Below are positions 10,798 through 20,686 of a DNA stretch of 64,000 bases, piece after piece. The notes under the pieces were generated by a model. It was not told the DNA's origin and made no database searches. It worked only from the letters and a program-made list of their open reading frames with translations. The position numbers and the translations under genes are program-made. Positions within the stretch are counted from its first letter, which is position 1; every line of letters begins with the position of its first letter. Source of the DNA: JBGSTR01 sp963707135 (GTDB lineage Bacteria > Pseudomonadota > Gammaproteobacteria > Chromatiales > Chromatiaceae); NCBI GenBank assembly GCA_963707135.1, contig CAVPOY010000024.1:1-64000 (forward strand), read 5' to 3'.

Positions 10798-12138
10798 ATG
10801 ATCGAGAAGATTCTGATCGCCAACCGCGGCGAGATCGCGCTTCGCATCCTTCGCGCCTGCCGCGAGCTCGGCATCAAGACCGTCGCCGTGCACTCGGAGG
10901 CGGATCGCGACCTGAAGCATGTGCTGCTCGCCGACGAATCCGTCTGCATCGGACCGGCGCCATCGCGCGACAGCTACCTGAATGTCCCCGCCATTATCAG
11001 CGCGGCCGAGGTGACCGACACGGTCGCGATCCACCCCGGCTACGGCTTTCTGTCGGAGAACGCCGACTTCGCCGAGCGGGTGGAACGCTCCGGCTTCATC
11101 TTCATCGGTCCGCGACCGGACACCATCCGGCTGATGGGCGACAAGGTGTCGGCAATCGCGGCCATGAAGGCATCCGGGGTCCCCTGTGTCCCCGGATCGG
11201 ACGGCCCGCTGGACGGCGACAAGGCCCGCACGATCCGGCTCGCCCGGGAAATCGGCTACCCGGTCATCATCAAGGCCGCGGGCGGCGGCGGCGGGCGCGG
11301 GATGCGGGTGGTGCACTCGGAGGCCACGCTGCTGAACGCCATCTCGCTGACTCAGGCCGAGGCGGCCGCGGCGTTCAACAACGACGTCGTGTACATGGAA
11401 AAGTATCTCGAGAACCCGCGCCACATCGAGTTCCAGGTGATTGCCGACCAGTTCGGCAACGCCATCCATCTGGGCGAGCGGGACTGCTCCATGCAGCGCC
11501 GTCACCAGAAAGTCGTCGAGGAGGCGCCGGCGCCGGGGATCACCGAGCAGCAACGCCACGAGCTCGGAGAACGCTGCGCGGAGGCGTGCCGCACCATCGG
11601 CTACCGCGGGGCCGGGACCTTCGAGTTTCTGTTCGAGGACGGGCAATTCTACTTCATCGAGATGAACACCCGGGTACAGGTAGAGCACCCTGTCACCGAG
11701 CTCATCACCGGCGTCGACATCGTCAAGGAGCAGATCCTGATCGCCGCCGGCGAGCCACTTCGCTACGACCAGGAGGACATCGAGCTGCGCGGGCACGCGG
11801 TGGAGTGCCGGATCAACGCCGAGGACTCGGAGACCTTCATGCCGAGCCCGGGAAAGATCACCGAGTTTCATGCTCCCGGCGGACCCGGCATCCGTCTCGA
11901 CACCCACATCTATTCCGGTTACCGCGTCCCACCCTACTACGACTCCATGATCGGGAAATTGATCGCCCACGGCGAGGACCGGGACTCGGCCATCTCGCGG
12001 ATGTGCAACGCCCTGCGCGAGACTGTGATCGAGGGCATCAAGACCAACATCAAGCTCCAGCGGTCGATACTCCGGGACACGGCCTTCCAGGCGGGCGGGG
12101 CGAATATCCACTACCTGGAAAAGAAGCTCGGCATGTGA
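10798..12138 (+). CDS. accC: Biotin carboxylase subunit of acetyl-CoA carboxylase
   Basis: An ATP-grasp enzyme that carboxylates the biotin on AccB. It is 446 residues, the usual length. It starts MIEKILIANRGEIALR, carries the glycine-rich ATP loop KAAGGGGGRGM, the EKYLENPRHIEFQV block, and the catalytic region FIEMNTRVQVEHPVTE. It belongs to the aroQ-accB-accC-prmA run. Confidence 0.99.
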   Translation: MIEKILIANRGEIALRILRACRELGIKTVAVHSEADRDLKHVLLADESVCIGPAPSRDSYLNVPAIISAAEVTDTVAIHPGYGFLSENADFAERVERSGFIFIGPRPDTIRLMGDKVSAIAAMKASGVPCVPGSDGPLDGDKARTIRLAREIGYPVIIKAAGGGGGRGMRVVHSEATLLNAISLTQAEAAAAFNNDVVYMEKYLENPRHIEFQVIADQFGNAIHLGERDCSMQRRHQKVVEEAPAPGITEQQRHELGERCAEACRTIGYRGAGTFEFLFEDGQFYFIEMNTRVQVEHPVTELITGVDIVKEQILIAAGEPLRYDQEDIELRGHAVECRINAEDSETFMPSPGKITEFHAPGGPGIRLDTHIYSGYRVPPYYDSMIGKLIAHGEDRDSAISRMCNALRETVIEGIKTNIKLQRSILRDTAFQAGGANIHYLEKKLGM

Positions 12139-12194
12139 CCGCCAACGCGGGGCGATCCCCGCCCGCGGCAACCCGACAATCCAGACTCGAGTCA

Positions 12195-13088
12195 ATGCCC
12201 TGGTTGCAGCTCTCCTTTGAAGCACCGCGTGAACAGGCCGAGCGGCTCGCCGCGGTCCTGGAGGGCGCGGGTGCACTCTCGGTCACGCTCGGCGACGCCG
12301 GGGATGACCCTCAGCTCGAACCGGGCCCCGGCGAGACGCCGCTGTGGGAAACGACCACGGTATCGGCCCTGTTCGGCGCGGACCCGACAGGCCGCGCCCT
12401 CGTCGACCGGCTGGCCTCGAGCCTTGCCGGCCCAAGGGTCTGCGCCCCGCGCATCGAACGGATCGAGGACCGGGCCTGGGAGCGGGTCTGGCTCGATGAC
12501 TTCCGGCCGACCCGCTTCGGCCGGCGGCTCTGGGTCTGCCCGCACGGCCACCCGGCCGGAGCCCCGGATGCCGTCGTGGTTGCGCTGGACCCCGGACTCG
12601 CCTTCGGCACCGGCCATCACCCGACCACGGCGCTGTGTCTCGAATGGCTCGACGGCGCCGACCTTGCCGGCAGGACGCTGCTCGACTACGGCTGCGGCTC
12701 CGGGATCCTCGCCATCGCCGCGCTCAAGCTCGGCGCCGAGCGGGCCGTCGCGGTCGACCACGACCCCCAGGCGCTGGAGGCAACCCGCGCGAACGCGCTC
12801 GCCAATGGGGTGGCGGACCGGATCGCGATTCACACGCCCGACGCCCTGCCCGATGAGCCCGCCAACCTCGTGGTCGCGAACATACTCGCCGGACCGCTGA
12901 CCGAGCTGGCGCCGGTTCTGATCGGGCACCTGCAGCCGGGCGGCGATCTGGCGCTGTCCGGAATCCTCACCGGGCAGGTCGCTGACCTGATCGCCGTCTA
13001 CTCGGGTCGAATCGAGCTCGCGCCGGCGAGAACCAGGGAAGACTGGGCGCTGATCTTCGGTCGGAGAAGGTTCGACCCGTGCCCCTGA
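12195..13088 (+). CDS. prmA: Ribosomal protein L11 methyltransferase
   Basis: A SAM-dependent enzyme that trimethylates ribosomal protein L11. The start at MPWLQLSFEAP is typical of the family. The protein is 297 residues. It has an N-terminal substrate-recognition domain, the linker LDPGLAFGTGHHPTT, SAM motif I LDYGCGSGILAIAA, and the VANILAGPL block corresponding to NILA. It overlaps the next gene by ten bases, so the two are co-translated. Confidence 0.97.
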   Translation: MPWLQLSFEAPREQAERLAAVLEGAGALSVTLGDAGDDPQLEPGPGETPLWETTTVSALFGADPTGRALVDRLASSLAGPRVCAPRIERIEDRAWERVWLDDFRPTRFGRRLWVCPHGHPAGAPDAVVVALDPGLAFGTGHHPTTALCLEWLDGADLAGRTLLDYGCGSGILAIAALKLGAERAVAVDHDPQALEATRANALANGVADRIAIHTPDALPDEPANLVVANILAGPLTELAPVLIGHLQPGGDLALSGILTGQVADLIAVYSGRIELAPARTREDWALIFGRRRFDPCP

Positions 13089-13819
13089 CCACCCGCTGCA
13101 ACCGTTGCGGGCGCCTGTTTCCGATCTTCGCCCAGCAGCTCAAGGCCCGCCGCAGCAGGGTCGACTGCCCTCAGTGCGGCAAGCGGTTCAGTGGCCTGAG
13201 GGGACTCGTCGACGAGCCGATGGCCGCGACGGTCAACGGTCACCCGCCGGCGGCCAGCCGACGGCGTCTCGGCACCGACACACTCGGGACCGACTACGTC
13301 ACCGCGGACAGATCGCGCGAGCATCGCCCCCGAGGACCCGCGGCCCGCATTGCCTGGGGACTCGGGGCCCTACTTCTGATGGTCTCGCTGGCGTTCCAGC
13401 TCGTCTGGTGGAAGCGCGGCGATCTGCTGCGCGACCCGAAAGGCCGACTGGCGCTGGAGACCCTCTGCGATCGGCTCGGCTGCAAACTGCCCCACCCGCG
13501 GCTGTCCGGGACCCTGTCCGTGCTGGAGCCGACCCTGGCGGCCGTTGAGGACCCGTACGGTCTGGAGCTACGGCTGACCGTGCTGAGCCGTGCCCCGCTC
13601 GCGCAGCCGCCCCCGATCGTTCAGATCGAGCTGCTCGACCAGCAGGGAGTGCTGGCCGCCGCCCGCCGGTTTGCCCCGGCCGAGTACCTGCCGGAGATCC
13701 GGGAATCGTCGAGCCGCGTCTCCGCGCCGCTGATCGGCCCGGGCGACAGCCTACCGGTCGCAATCCGGTTCGCGCCGGTCCCGTTCGAGCCGTCGGGATT
13801 CAGGGTGCGTGTTCTGTGA
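13079..13819 (+). CDS. Zinc-ribbon, membrane-anchored DUF3426-type protein
   Basis: Function unknown. The GTG start lies inside the end of prmA. The protein is 246 residues. Residues 7-40 hold two CxxC-type pairs (CNRCGRLF and CPQCGKRF) of an MJ0042-like zinc ribbon, then a basic polar stretch. One transmembrane helix follows near residues 97-115 (GALLLMVSLAFQLVWW). The C-terminal domain (about 130-246) is beta-rich, of the DUF3426 type, presumably periplasmic. The same gene lies between prmA and dusB in many gammaproteobacteria. The next gene dusB overlaps its stop by four bases. Confidence 0.85.
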   Translation: MPLTTRCNRCGRLFPIFAQQLKARRSRVDCPQCGKRFSGLRGLVDEPMAATVNGHPPAASRRRLGTDTLGTDYVTADRSREHRPRGPAARIAWGLGALLLMVSLAFQLVWWKRGDLLRDPKGRLALETLCDRLGCKLPHPRLSGTLSVLEPTLAAVEDPYGLELRLTVLSRAPLAQPPPIVQIELLDQQGVLAAARRFAPAEYLPEIRESSSRVSAPLIGPGDSLPVAIRFAPVPFEPSGFRVRVL

Positions 13820-14826
13820 GCGCCGACCTCGTGCGGCGATTCGCGATCGGCCCGGTGCAGCTCGCCAACAACCTGATCCTGGCGCCGATGGCCGGCGTCA
13901 GCGACCGTCCCTATCGCGAGCTCTGCCGGCGCCTCGGCGCGGGTCTTGCCGTTTCGGAAATGGTGTCGTCGAACACGACCCTCTGGGGGACGCGCAAGTC
14001 CGTGCGGCGCCTCGACCACACCGGCGAGACAGGACCCATCTCGGTGCAGATCGTCGGGGCGGAGCCGGCGGCGATGGCCGAAGCGGCCCGGGTCAACCAG
14101 GGTCTCGGTGCCGATATCATCGACATCAACATGGGCTGCCCGGCAAAGAAGGTTTGCCGCGTCGCCGCCGGCTCGGCCCTGCTGCGCGACGAGTCCCTGG
14201 TGGGGCGCATCCTCGAGGCCGTGGTCGCGGCGGTTAATGTCCCGGTGACGCTGAAGATCCGCACCGGCTGGTCGCCGGACGGACGCAATGGCTTGCGGGT
14301 CGCGCGCATCGCAAGGGACTGCGGCATCTCGGCGTTGACCGTGCACGGTCGCACGCGGGCCTGTGGCTACGCGACGCCCGCGGAGTACGATACCCTGCGC
14401 GCCATCCGATCCGACGTAGACATCCCGTTGATTGCCAACGGCGACATCGCCGACCCGATTCGTGCCCGGCAGGTGCTGGAATACACGGGCGCCGATGCTA
14501 TCATGATCGGGCGCGCCGCCCAGGGTCGTCCCTGGATTTTCCGAGATATCGCCGCGTTTCTGGCTCTCGGAGAACCGCCTGGAGAGCCGCCTGCCGAGTG
14601 GGTCAGGGACCTGTTGCTCGAGCACCTGGAGTCCCTGTACCGGTTCTACGGGGCCCATGCCGGCGTGCGTATCGCACGGAAGCACATCGCCTGGTACTGC
14701 CGGAATTTTTCCGGTTCGGCCCGCTTCCGGGAGCGGGTAAACCAGACCGAGACCCCGTCGGACCAGTCCGCGGGGATCGTCGCCTTCTTCAACGAACGCA
14801 AGGCACCCGAGGACCAAGCGGCATGA
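13816..14826 (+). CDS. dusB: tRNA-dihydrouridine synthase B
   Basis: An FMN enzyme that reduces uridine to dihydrouridine in the tRNA D-loop. The protein is 336 residues: a TIM barrel starting at LAPMAGVSDRPYR, the catalytic cysteine region NMGCPAKKVC, the LTVHGRTRACGY block and the FMN-phosphate loop IANGDI/GADAIMIGRAAQGRP. It is the first gene of the classic dusB-fis pair; ATGA couples it to fis. Confidence 0.97.
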   Translation: MSADLVRRFAIGPVQLANNLILAPMAGVSDRPYRELCRRLGAGLAVSEMVSSNTTLWGTRKSVRRLDHTGETGPISVQIVGAEPAAMAEAARVNQGLGADIIDINMGCPAKKVCRVAAGSALLRDESLVGRILEAVVAAVNVPVTLKIRTGWSPDGRNGLRVARIARDCGISALTVHGRTRACGYATPAEYDTLRAIRSDVDIPLIANGDIADPIRARQVLEYTGADAIMIGRAAQGRPWIFRDIAAFLALGEPPGEPPAEWVRDLLLEHLESLYRFYGAHAGVRIARKHIAWYCRNFSGSARFRERVNQTETPSDQSAGIVAFFNERKAPEDQAA

Positions 14827-15131
14827 AGACAGCGGTCGCGCAACAGGCGCCAAGACGAATCGAACCAGAGCTTCGCGTCGTCGAGGCGGACAGGACGGCC
14901 CCGTTGAGCAAGTGCGTCGAGGACGCCTTGCAGTTCTACCTGAAGAACATGGAAGGCCACGAGATCACCAATCTGCACCGACTCGTCATGGAGGAGGTGG
15001 AACGTCCGTTGCTCGAGACCGTTATGCAGCACGTGTCCGGAAACCTGAGCCAGGCATCGAAGATTCTGGGCATGACCCGAAGCACGCTGCGAAAACGGCT
15101 GCTCACGCACCAGATCGATCGCGGCAGTTGA
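14823..15131 (+). CDS. fis: Nucleoid-associated DNA-binding protein Fis
   Basis: A small homodimeric protein that bends DNA and controls rRNA and many growth genes. It is 102 residues. The C-terminal helix-turn-helix reads GNLSQASKILGMTRSTLRKR, the Fis signature. The N-terminal arm diverges from E. coli, as usual. It is co-translated with dusB (four-base overlap) and lies 41 bases before purH. Confidence 0.97.
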   Translation: MKTAVAQQAPRRIEPELRVVEADRTAPLSKCVEDALQFYLKNMEGHEITNLHRLVMEEVERPLLETVMQHVSGNLSQASKILGMTRSTLRKRLLTHQIDRGS

Positions 15132-15172
15132 GCCCCCGTCCTACTCGACCCCTCCCCACCGAGACCTAGCCG

Positions 15173-16732
<1,560 letters not shown>

Positions 16733-16787
16733 ACAGGATTCACCGCGCCGCCGGTTGACCCCGTTGCTGGCCGGCGGCGGCCCCGCC

Positions 16788-17564
16788 ATGAGCATTCATC
16801 CCACCGCCATTATCGAGGACGGCGCCGAGCTGCACCCGTCGGTCAGCGTCGGGCCCTATTCGATCATCGAGGCGGGCGCCGTGATCGGCGAGGGTTGTCG
16901 CATCGAGAGCTGCGTGCGGATCTACGGCCAAACCCGAATGGGAGCTCACAATCGCGTCTGTCACGGGGCGACGCTGGGCGCCGAGCCCCAGGACCTGGGG
17001 TTCACGCCGGACAGGGCGCGGCCCCTGATCATCGGCGACCACAACCTGTTCCGGGAAAACGTGAACATCGGCAGCGGCATCAAGACCGAGCACGGGACCC
17101 GGATCGGCAGCCACAATTACTGGATGGCCTTCTCGCACGCCGGGCACGACTGTGTCGTCGGCGATCACAATATCTTTGCCAACGCGGCGACGCTGGCCGG
17201 TCATGTCGAGGTCGGAGACCGCACCTTCGTCTCCGGTCAGGTCGCGGTCCATCAGTTCTGCCGGATCGGCTCCTACGCGATGATCGCCGGCGTGTCCGGC
17301 GTCCCCCAGGACGTCCCGCCGTTCGCCCTGGCGGACGGCCACCGCGCGCGGATCGTCGGGCTCAACGTCGTCGGGCTGCGCCGCAACGGCTTCACCCAGG
17401 AGCAGCGAAGCCGGATCAAGGCCGTCTTCGCGCTGCTTTTCCGTTCCGGCCTGAGGCTGTCCGACGCGCTGCTACGGGCCGAGACCGAGTATCCGTGCCC
17501 CGAGACCCGGCAGATCGTCCGGTTCGTCCAGTCGAGCCGGCGCGGGATGATCTCCGCCGCTTGA
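16788..17564 (+). CDS. LpxA-like UDP-N-acetylglucosamine acyltransferase
   Basis: A left-handed beta-helix hexapeptide-repeat acyltransferase of 258 residues, the full length of LpxA. The start at MSIHPTAIIEDGAELHP matches LpxA N-termini; an upstream in-frame ATG adds eleven unsupported residues. The catalytic histidine aligns with His120 in HAGHDC. AVHQFCRIGSYAMIAGVSGV matches the acyl-chain ruler region, with glycine at the position that is Gly173 in E. coli LpxA. The gene is between purH and purD, far from any lpxD-fabZ-lpxB cluster, so it is either a relocated LpxA or a paralogue with a different sugar or acyl substrate. Sequence alone does not decide. Confidence 0.85.
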   Translation: MSIHPTAIIEDGAELHPSVSVGPYSIIEAGAVIGEGCRIESCVRIYGQTRMGAHNRVCHGATLGAEPQDLGFTPDRARPLIIGDHNLFRENVNIGSGIKTEHGTRIGSHNYWMAFSHAGHDCVVGDHNIFANAATLAGHVEVGDRTFVSGQVAVHQFCRIGSYAMIAGVSGVPQDVPPFALADGHRARIVGLNVVGLRRNGFTQEQRSRIKAVFALLFRSGLRLSDALLRAETEYPCPETRQIVRFVQSSRRGMISAA

Positions 17565-17673
17565 AGAGGCTACCGATACTTGGAGCGCGTCGGGCACCGC
17601 CAGGCGCGGCGCGCGCCTGGTCGCCTACGTCAGACCGGCCCGCCAAGCCACAATTCAGGGAGACCGCGACACC

Positions 17674-18969
17674 ATGAAGATTCTGATCATCGGCGGCGGC
17701 GGACGCGAGCATGCGCTCGCGTGGAAGGCGGCACGGTCCCCGCTCGCGGAGCGGGTGTACGTGGCCCCCGGCAACGGCGGCACCGCGCGGGAACCCGGCG
17801 TCGAGAACGTGCCCATTCCGGCCGACGACATCGAGGCGCTGGTTCGGTTCGCGATCCACCGGTCGATCGGCCTTACCGTCGTAGGGCCCGAGGCACCGTT
17901 GGTCGCCGGCGTCGTCGATGCCTTCCAGGCCGCCGGCCTGCCCTGCTTCGGACCCCGGCGACAGGCCGCGCGTCTCGAGGGCTCCAAGTCCTTCACCAAG
18001 GACTTCCTGGCCCGGCACGGCATACCGACGGCGGCCTACCAAACCTTTACCGAGACCGAGCCGGCGCTCGCCTACCTGCGGGAGGTCGGCGCACCGATTG
18101 TCATCAAGGCGGACGGGCTCGCCGCGGGCAAGGGCGTCATACTCGCCGAGGATGTCGCGACGGCCGAGGCCGCGATCGTCGGCATGCTCAGCGAGGGGCG
18201 CTTCGGGCGCGCCGGGACCCGGGTCGTGATCGAGGAGTTTCTCACCGGCGAGGAAGCGAGCTTCATCGTCATGGTCGACGGGACCCATATCCTGCCGCTG
18301 GCCACGTCCCAGGACCACAAGGCGCGCGACGACGGCGACCGGGGGCCCAACACCGGCGGCATGGGTGCCTATTCCCCGGCCCCGGTCGTGACCCCGGAGA
18401 TCCACGCCCGCGTGATGCGCGAGGTGATCAAGCCGACGGTCGCCGGACTCGCCAGCGAGGGCAGTCCTTACACCGGTTTCCTGTACGCGGGCCTGATGAT
18501 CGACCGCGAGGGCGTTCCGAAAGTGCTCGAGTACAACTGCCGGTTCGGGGACCCGGAGACCCAGCCGATCCTGATGCGGCTCCGCTCGGACATGGTCGAG
18601 CTCTGTGTCGCCGCGCTGGAGGGCCGGCTGGATCAGGTGAGCACCGACTGGGACCCGCGCGCGGCGCTCGGGGTCGTCATGGCCGCCGGCGGCTACCCGG
18701 ACAACTACGACCAGGGGTTTCCGATCGATGGGCTTGACGCAATCGACGACGGCGACCTCAAGGTGTTTCACGCGGGCACCCGTCTGGACGGCGGCTCAAT
18801 CCTGACCGCCGGGGGCCGCGTCCTCTGCGTCACGGCGCTCGGCGACAACGTCGCGGCGGCGCAGGCACGGGCCTACCGGGCCGTGGAGCGGATCTCCTGG
18901 AAGGACGGGTTCTGTCGGCGCGACATCGGCTATCGGGCCATCGCGCGCGAGCTTGCGGCGCGTGGCTAG
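17674..18969 (+). CDS. purD: Phosphoribosylamine-glycine ligase
   Basis: An ATP-grasp enzyme making glycinamide ribonucleotide in purine synthesis. The protein is 431 residues. The start MKILIIGGGGREHALAWK and the blocks GPEAPLVAGVVD, SKSFTKDF, ADGLAAGKGV, SQDHKARDDGDRGPNTGGMG and EYNCRFGDPETQP are diagnostic. It is in the same direction as purH and overlaps the start of the downstream VanZ-type gene by a few bases. Confidence 0.99.
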   Translation: MKILIIGGGGREHALAWKAARSPLAERVYVAPGNGGTAREPGVENVPIPADDIEALVRFAIHRSIGLTVVGPEAPLVAGVVDAFQAAGLPCFGPRRQAARLEGSKSFTKDFLARHGIPTAAYQTFTETEPALAYLREVGAPIVIKADGLAAGKGVILAEDVATAEAAIVGMLSEGRFGRAGTRVVIEEFLTGEEASFIVMVDGTHILPLATSQDHKARDDGDRGPNTGGMGAYSPAPVVTPEIHARVMREVIKPTVAGLASEGSPYTGFLYAGLMIDREGVPKVLEYNCRFGDPETQPILMRLRSDMVELCVAALEGRLDQVSTDWDPRAALGVVMAAGGYPDNYDQGFPIDGLDAIDDGDLKVFHAGTRLDGGSILTAGGRVLCVTALGDNVAAAQARAYRAVERISWKDGFCRRDIGYRAIARELAARG

Positions 18970-19399
18970 CATCAGCGGGGTCCTCCACCCGGGGCGGGCA
19001 GCGTCCCGGGGGCTGTTCCTGGTGGCGCTCGCGGTGATCACGGCACTGGCGCTGGTGCCGATCGAGCAGCCGCCGGTCGTCGGGACCGACTGGCTCAGCC
19101 ATATCGCCGCGTTCTTCCTCCTGTCGGCCCTGGCGCTCTGGGCATTTCCAGGCGCTCGTCCGTGGAAAGGAATCCTGCCCGCACTGCTCGCCTACGGCCT
19201 GTTCATCGAGGTGACGCAGCACTTCCTGCCCTTCCGAACCTTCGCGATCGCCGACCTGTTGGCGGACCTTGCAGGCATTGTGGCCGGCCTCGCGTTCGTC
19301 CACGTCCTGCGAGCCGCTCAAGGCAACGCGCGCGCTACAGACAGCGCCGGTCCCACCTTGTCGGCGAGCAACCGGGACAGCCCGTCGAGCTCGGCGTAG
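18962..19399 (+). CDS. VanZ-like membrane protein
   Basis: A small membrane protein of the VanZ-like family; family members have three or four helices and mostly unknown roles. The start is set at GTG 18962, which overlaps the purD stop; a TTG nine bases earlier is also possible. Helices are visible near residues 15-32, 48-65, 72-88 and 95-115 (counted from GTG), with the conserved acidic HFLPFRTFAIADLLADLAG block. The 3' end overlaps the convergent amgK gene by 82 bases. Confidence 0.75.
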   Translation: MASISGVLHPGRAASRGLFLVALAVITALALVPIEQPPVVGTDWLSHIAAFFLLSALALWAFPGARPWKGILPALLAYGLFIEVTQHFLPFRTFAIADLLADLAGIVAGLAFVHVLRAAQGNARATDSAGPTLSASNRDSPSSSA

Positions 19400-20325
19400 C
19401 GCGCGGCGACGGCCGTGACATACCCGAGCGTCCTCGGGATATCGTCCAGATAGCCGGATTTCCCGTCCCGAAGGTGCAACCGAGCGAAGATCCCGCACGC
19501 CTTCAGGTGCCGCTGGACGCCCATCAGGTCGAACCAGCGCATGAAGCGCTCCGGCTCGGTCGGCGGGAGCACCCCGGACTGGAGCGCCAGGTTGAGGTAG
19601 CCTACGGCCCAATCGGTGACCCGTTCCTCGGGCCAGGCGATATAGCAGTCGCGCAGCAACGACACCAGGTCATAGGTGATCGGACCGACCACGGCATCCT
19701 GGAAATCGAGTATCCCGGGGTTCGGCGGTCCGGTCAGCATCAGGTTTCGGGAATGGAAGTCGCGGTGCACGCAGACCCGCGGCTGCTCCAGCGCGCTCTC
19801 GACCAGGTGATCGTAGGCCCGCAGTAGCCCCGCGCGTTCTGCCTCGGCGAGCGAGACGTCGAGGTAGCGCCCCAAAAACCATTCGTCAAAGATCCCGAGC
19901 TCGCGAACCAGGAACGGGGCATCGTAGTCCGGCAGCCCGTCGGTCGGTCCACAGGCCTGGATGACCGCGAGCGCGCCGAGCGCATCCCCGTAGAGCCGGT
20001 CCGCCGAGCCCTCGTCGAGCACCGAAAGGTAGGGCCGGTCCCCGAGATCGGAGATCAGCAGGTAGCCGTTGGGGTGGTCCTCCGCCAGAATCTCGGGCGT
20101 ATTCAGGCCGATCGCCCGGAAACGACGCGCGAGGTTCGTGTAGCGGGCAGAGTCCTCGTTCGTCGGGGGCGCGTCCATGAGAATCAGGCTGCCGTCATCG
20201 CGAAGGACGCGCCAATAGCGGCGAAAACTGGCGTCGGACGAGGCCGGGGCGAGGTCGAAGGCATCCGAGCCCAATACCTCGCTTAGCCACCGAATCATCC
20301 GCTCGTGCCGGTCGACCACGCCCAC
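19318..20325 (-). CDS. amgK: AmgK-like cell-wall sugar kinase (aminoglycoside phosphotransferase fold)
   Basis: A phosphotransferase-fold protein of 335 residues with catalytic CVHRDFHSRNLM and the metal-binding GILDFQDAVVGP block. It is divergent from lptD, the position of AmgK in Pseudomonas, where it phosphorylates MurNAc and GlcNAc during peptidoglycan recycling. The partner murU, normally just downstream, is absent here: the next sequence is the convergent VanZ-like gene. A start at the internal MIRWLSEVLG is possible. The functional call rests on context and fold, so the specific substrate is inferred. Confidence 0.8.
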   Translation of the reverse strand: MGVVDRHERMIRWLSEVLGSDAFDLAPASSDASFRRYWRVLRDDGSLILMDAPPTNEDSARYTNLARRFRAIGLNTPEILAEDHPNGYLLISDLGDRPYLSVLDEGSADRLYGDALGALAVIQACGPTDGLPDYDAPFLVRELGIFDEWFLGRYLDVSLAEAERAGLLRAYDHLVESALEQPRVCVHRDFHSRNLMLTGPPNPGILDFQDAVVGPITYDLVSLLRDCYIAWPEERVTDWAVGYLNLALQSGVLPPTEPERFMRWFDLMGVQRHLKACGIFARLHLRDGKSGYLDDIPRTLGYVTAVAARYAELDGLSRLLADKVGPALSVARALP

Positions 20326-20686
20326 ACCTCTTCTCTAGCTCGCTGGGTTCGATTGCGTCCGTGACCCCGGCGTCGCGCGACATCATCGGGCTGAACGGTT
20401 CCCCGATACCGGGCGGGATCGGCGATCGCGCCACGGCCCCCGGGGATCCACCAATTGCCGACGCGGACCGGATGTGACATGTTTGCACGTTAATCCTTCA
20501 AGACTCCAGTGTCGCCCCGGAACTTAAAGGGGCGGCGAGTATGAAGGATCTCCCTCGGCTTGCCGCCAAGCGCGGGCCGACGGAGATAAAGAGCGCCGTC
20601 GGCGCATGTTTTCAAGGTATCCTTAGCTACGCCCATCAGCAACGACGCGAGCCCGTCGATCTCGGCCGGCCGCCGACGGTCTCGAA
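20326..20686. other. Divergent intergenic region amgK / lptD
   Basis: 361 bases between the divergent amgK and lptD genes. It should hold both promoters. I could not pick convincing -35/-10 pairs, and I see no open frame with family similarity, no tRNA and no clear terminator. Confidence 0.4.

Noticed and set aside
17416..18771. 451-codon minus-strand frame opposite purD
   Set aside because: Composition and lack of similarity mark it as a shadow of purD.
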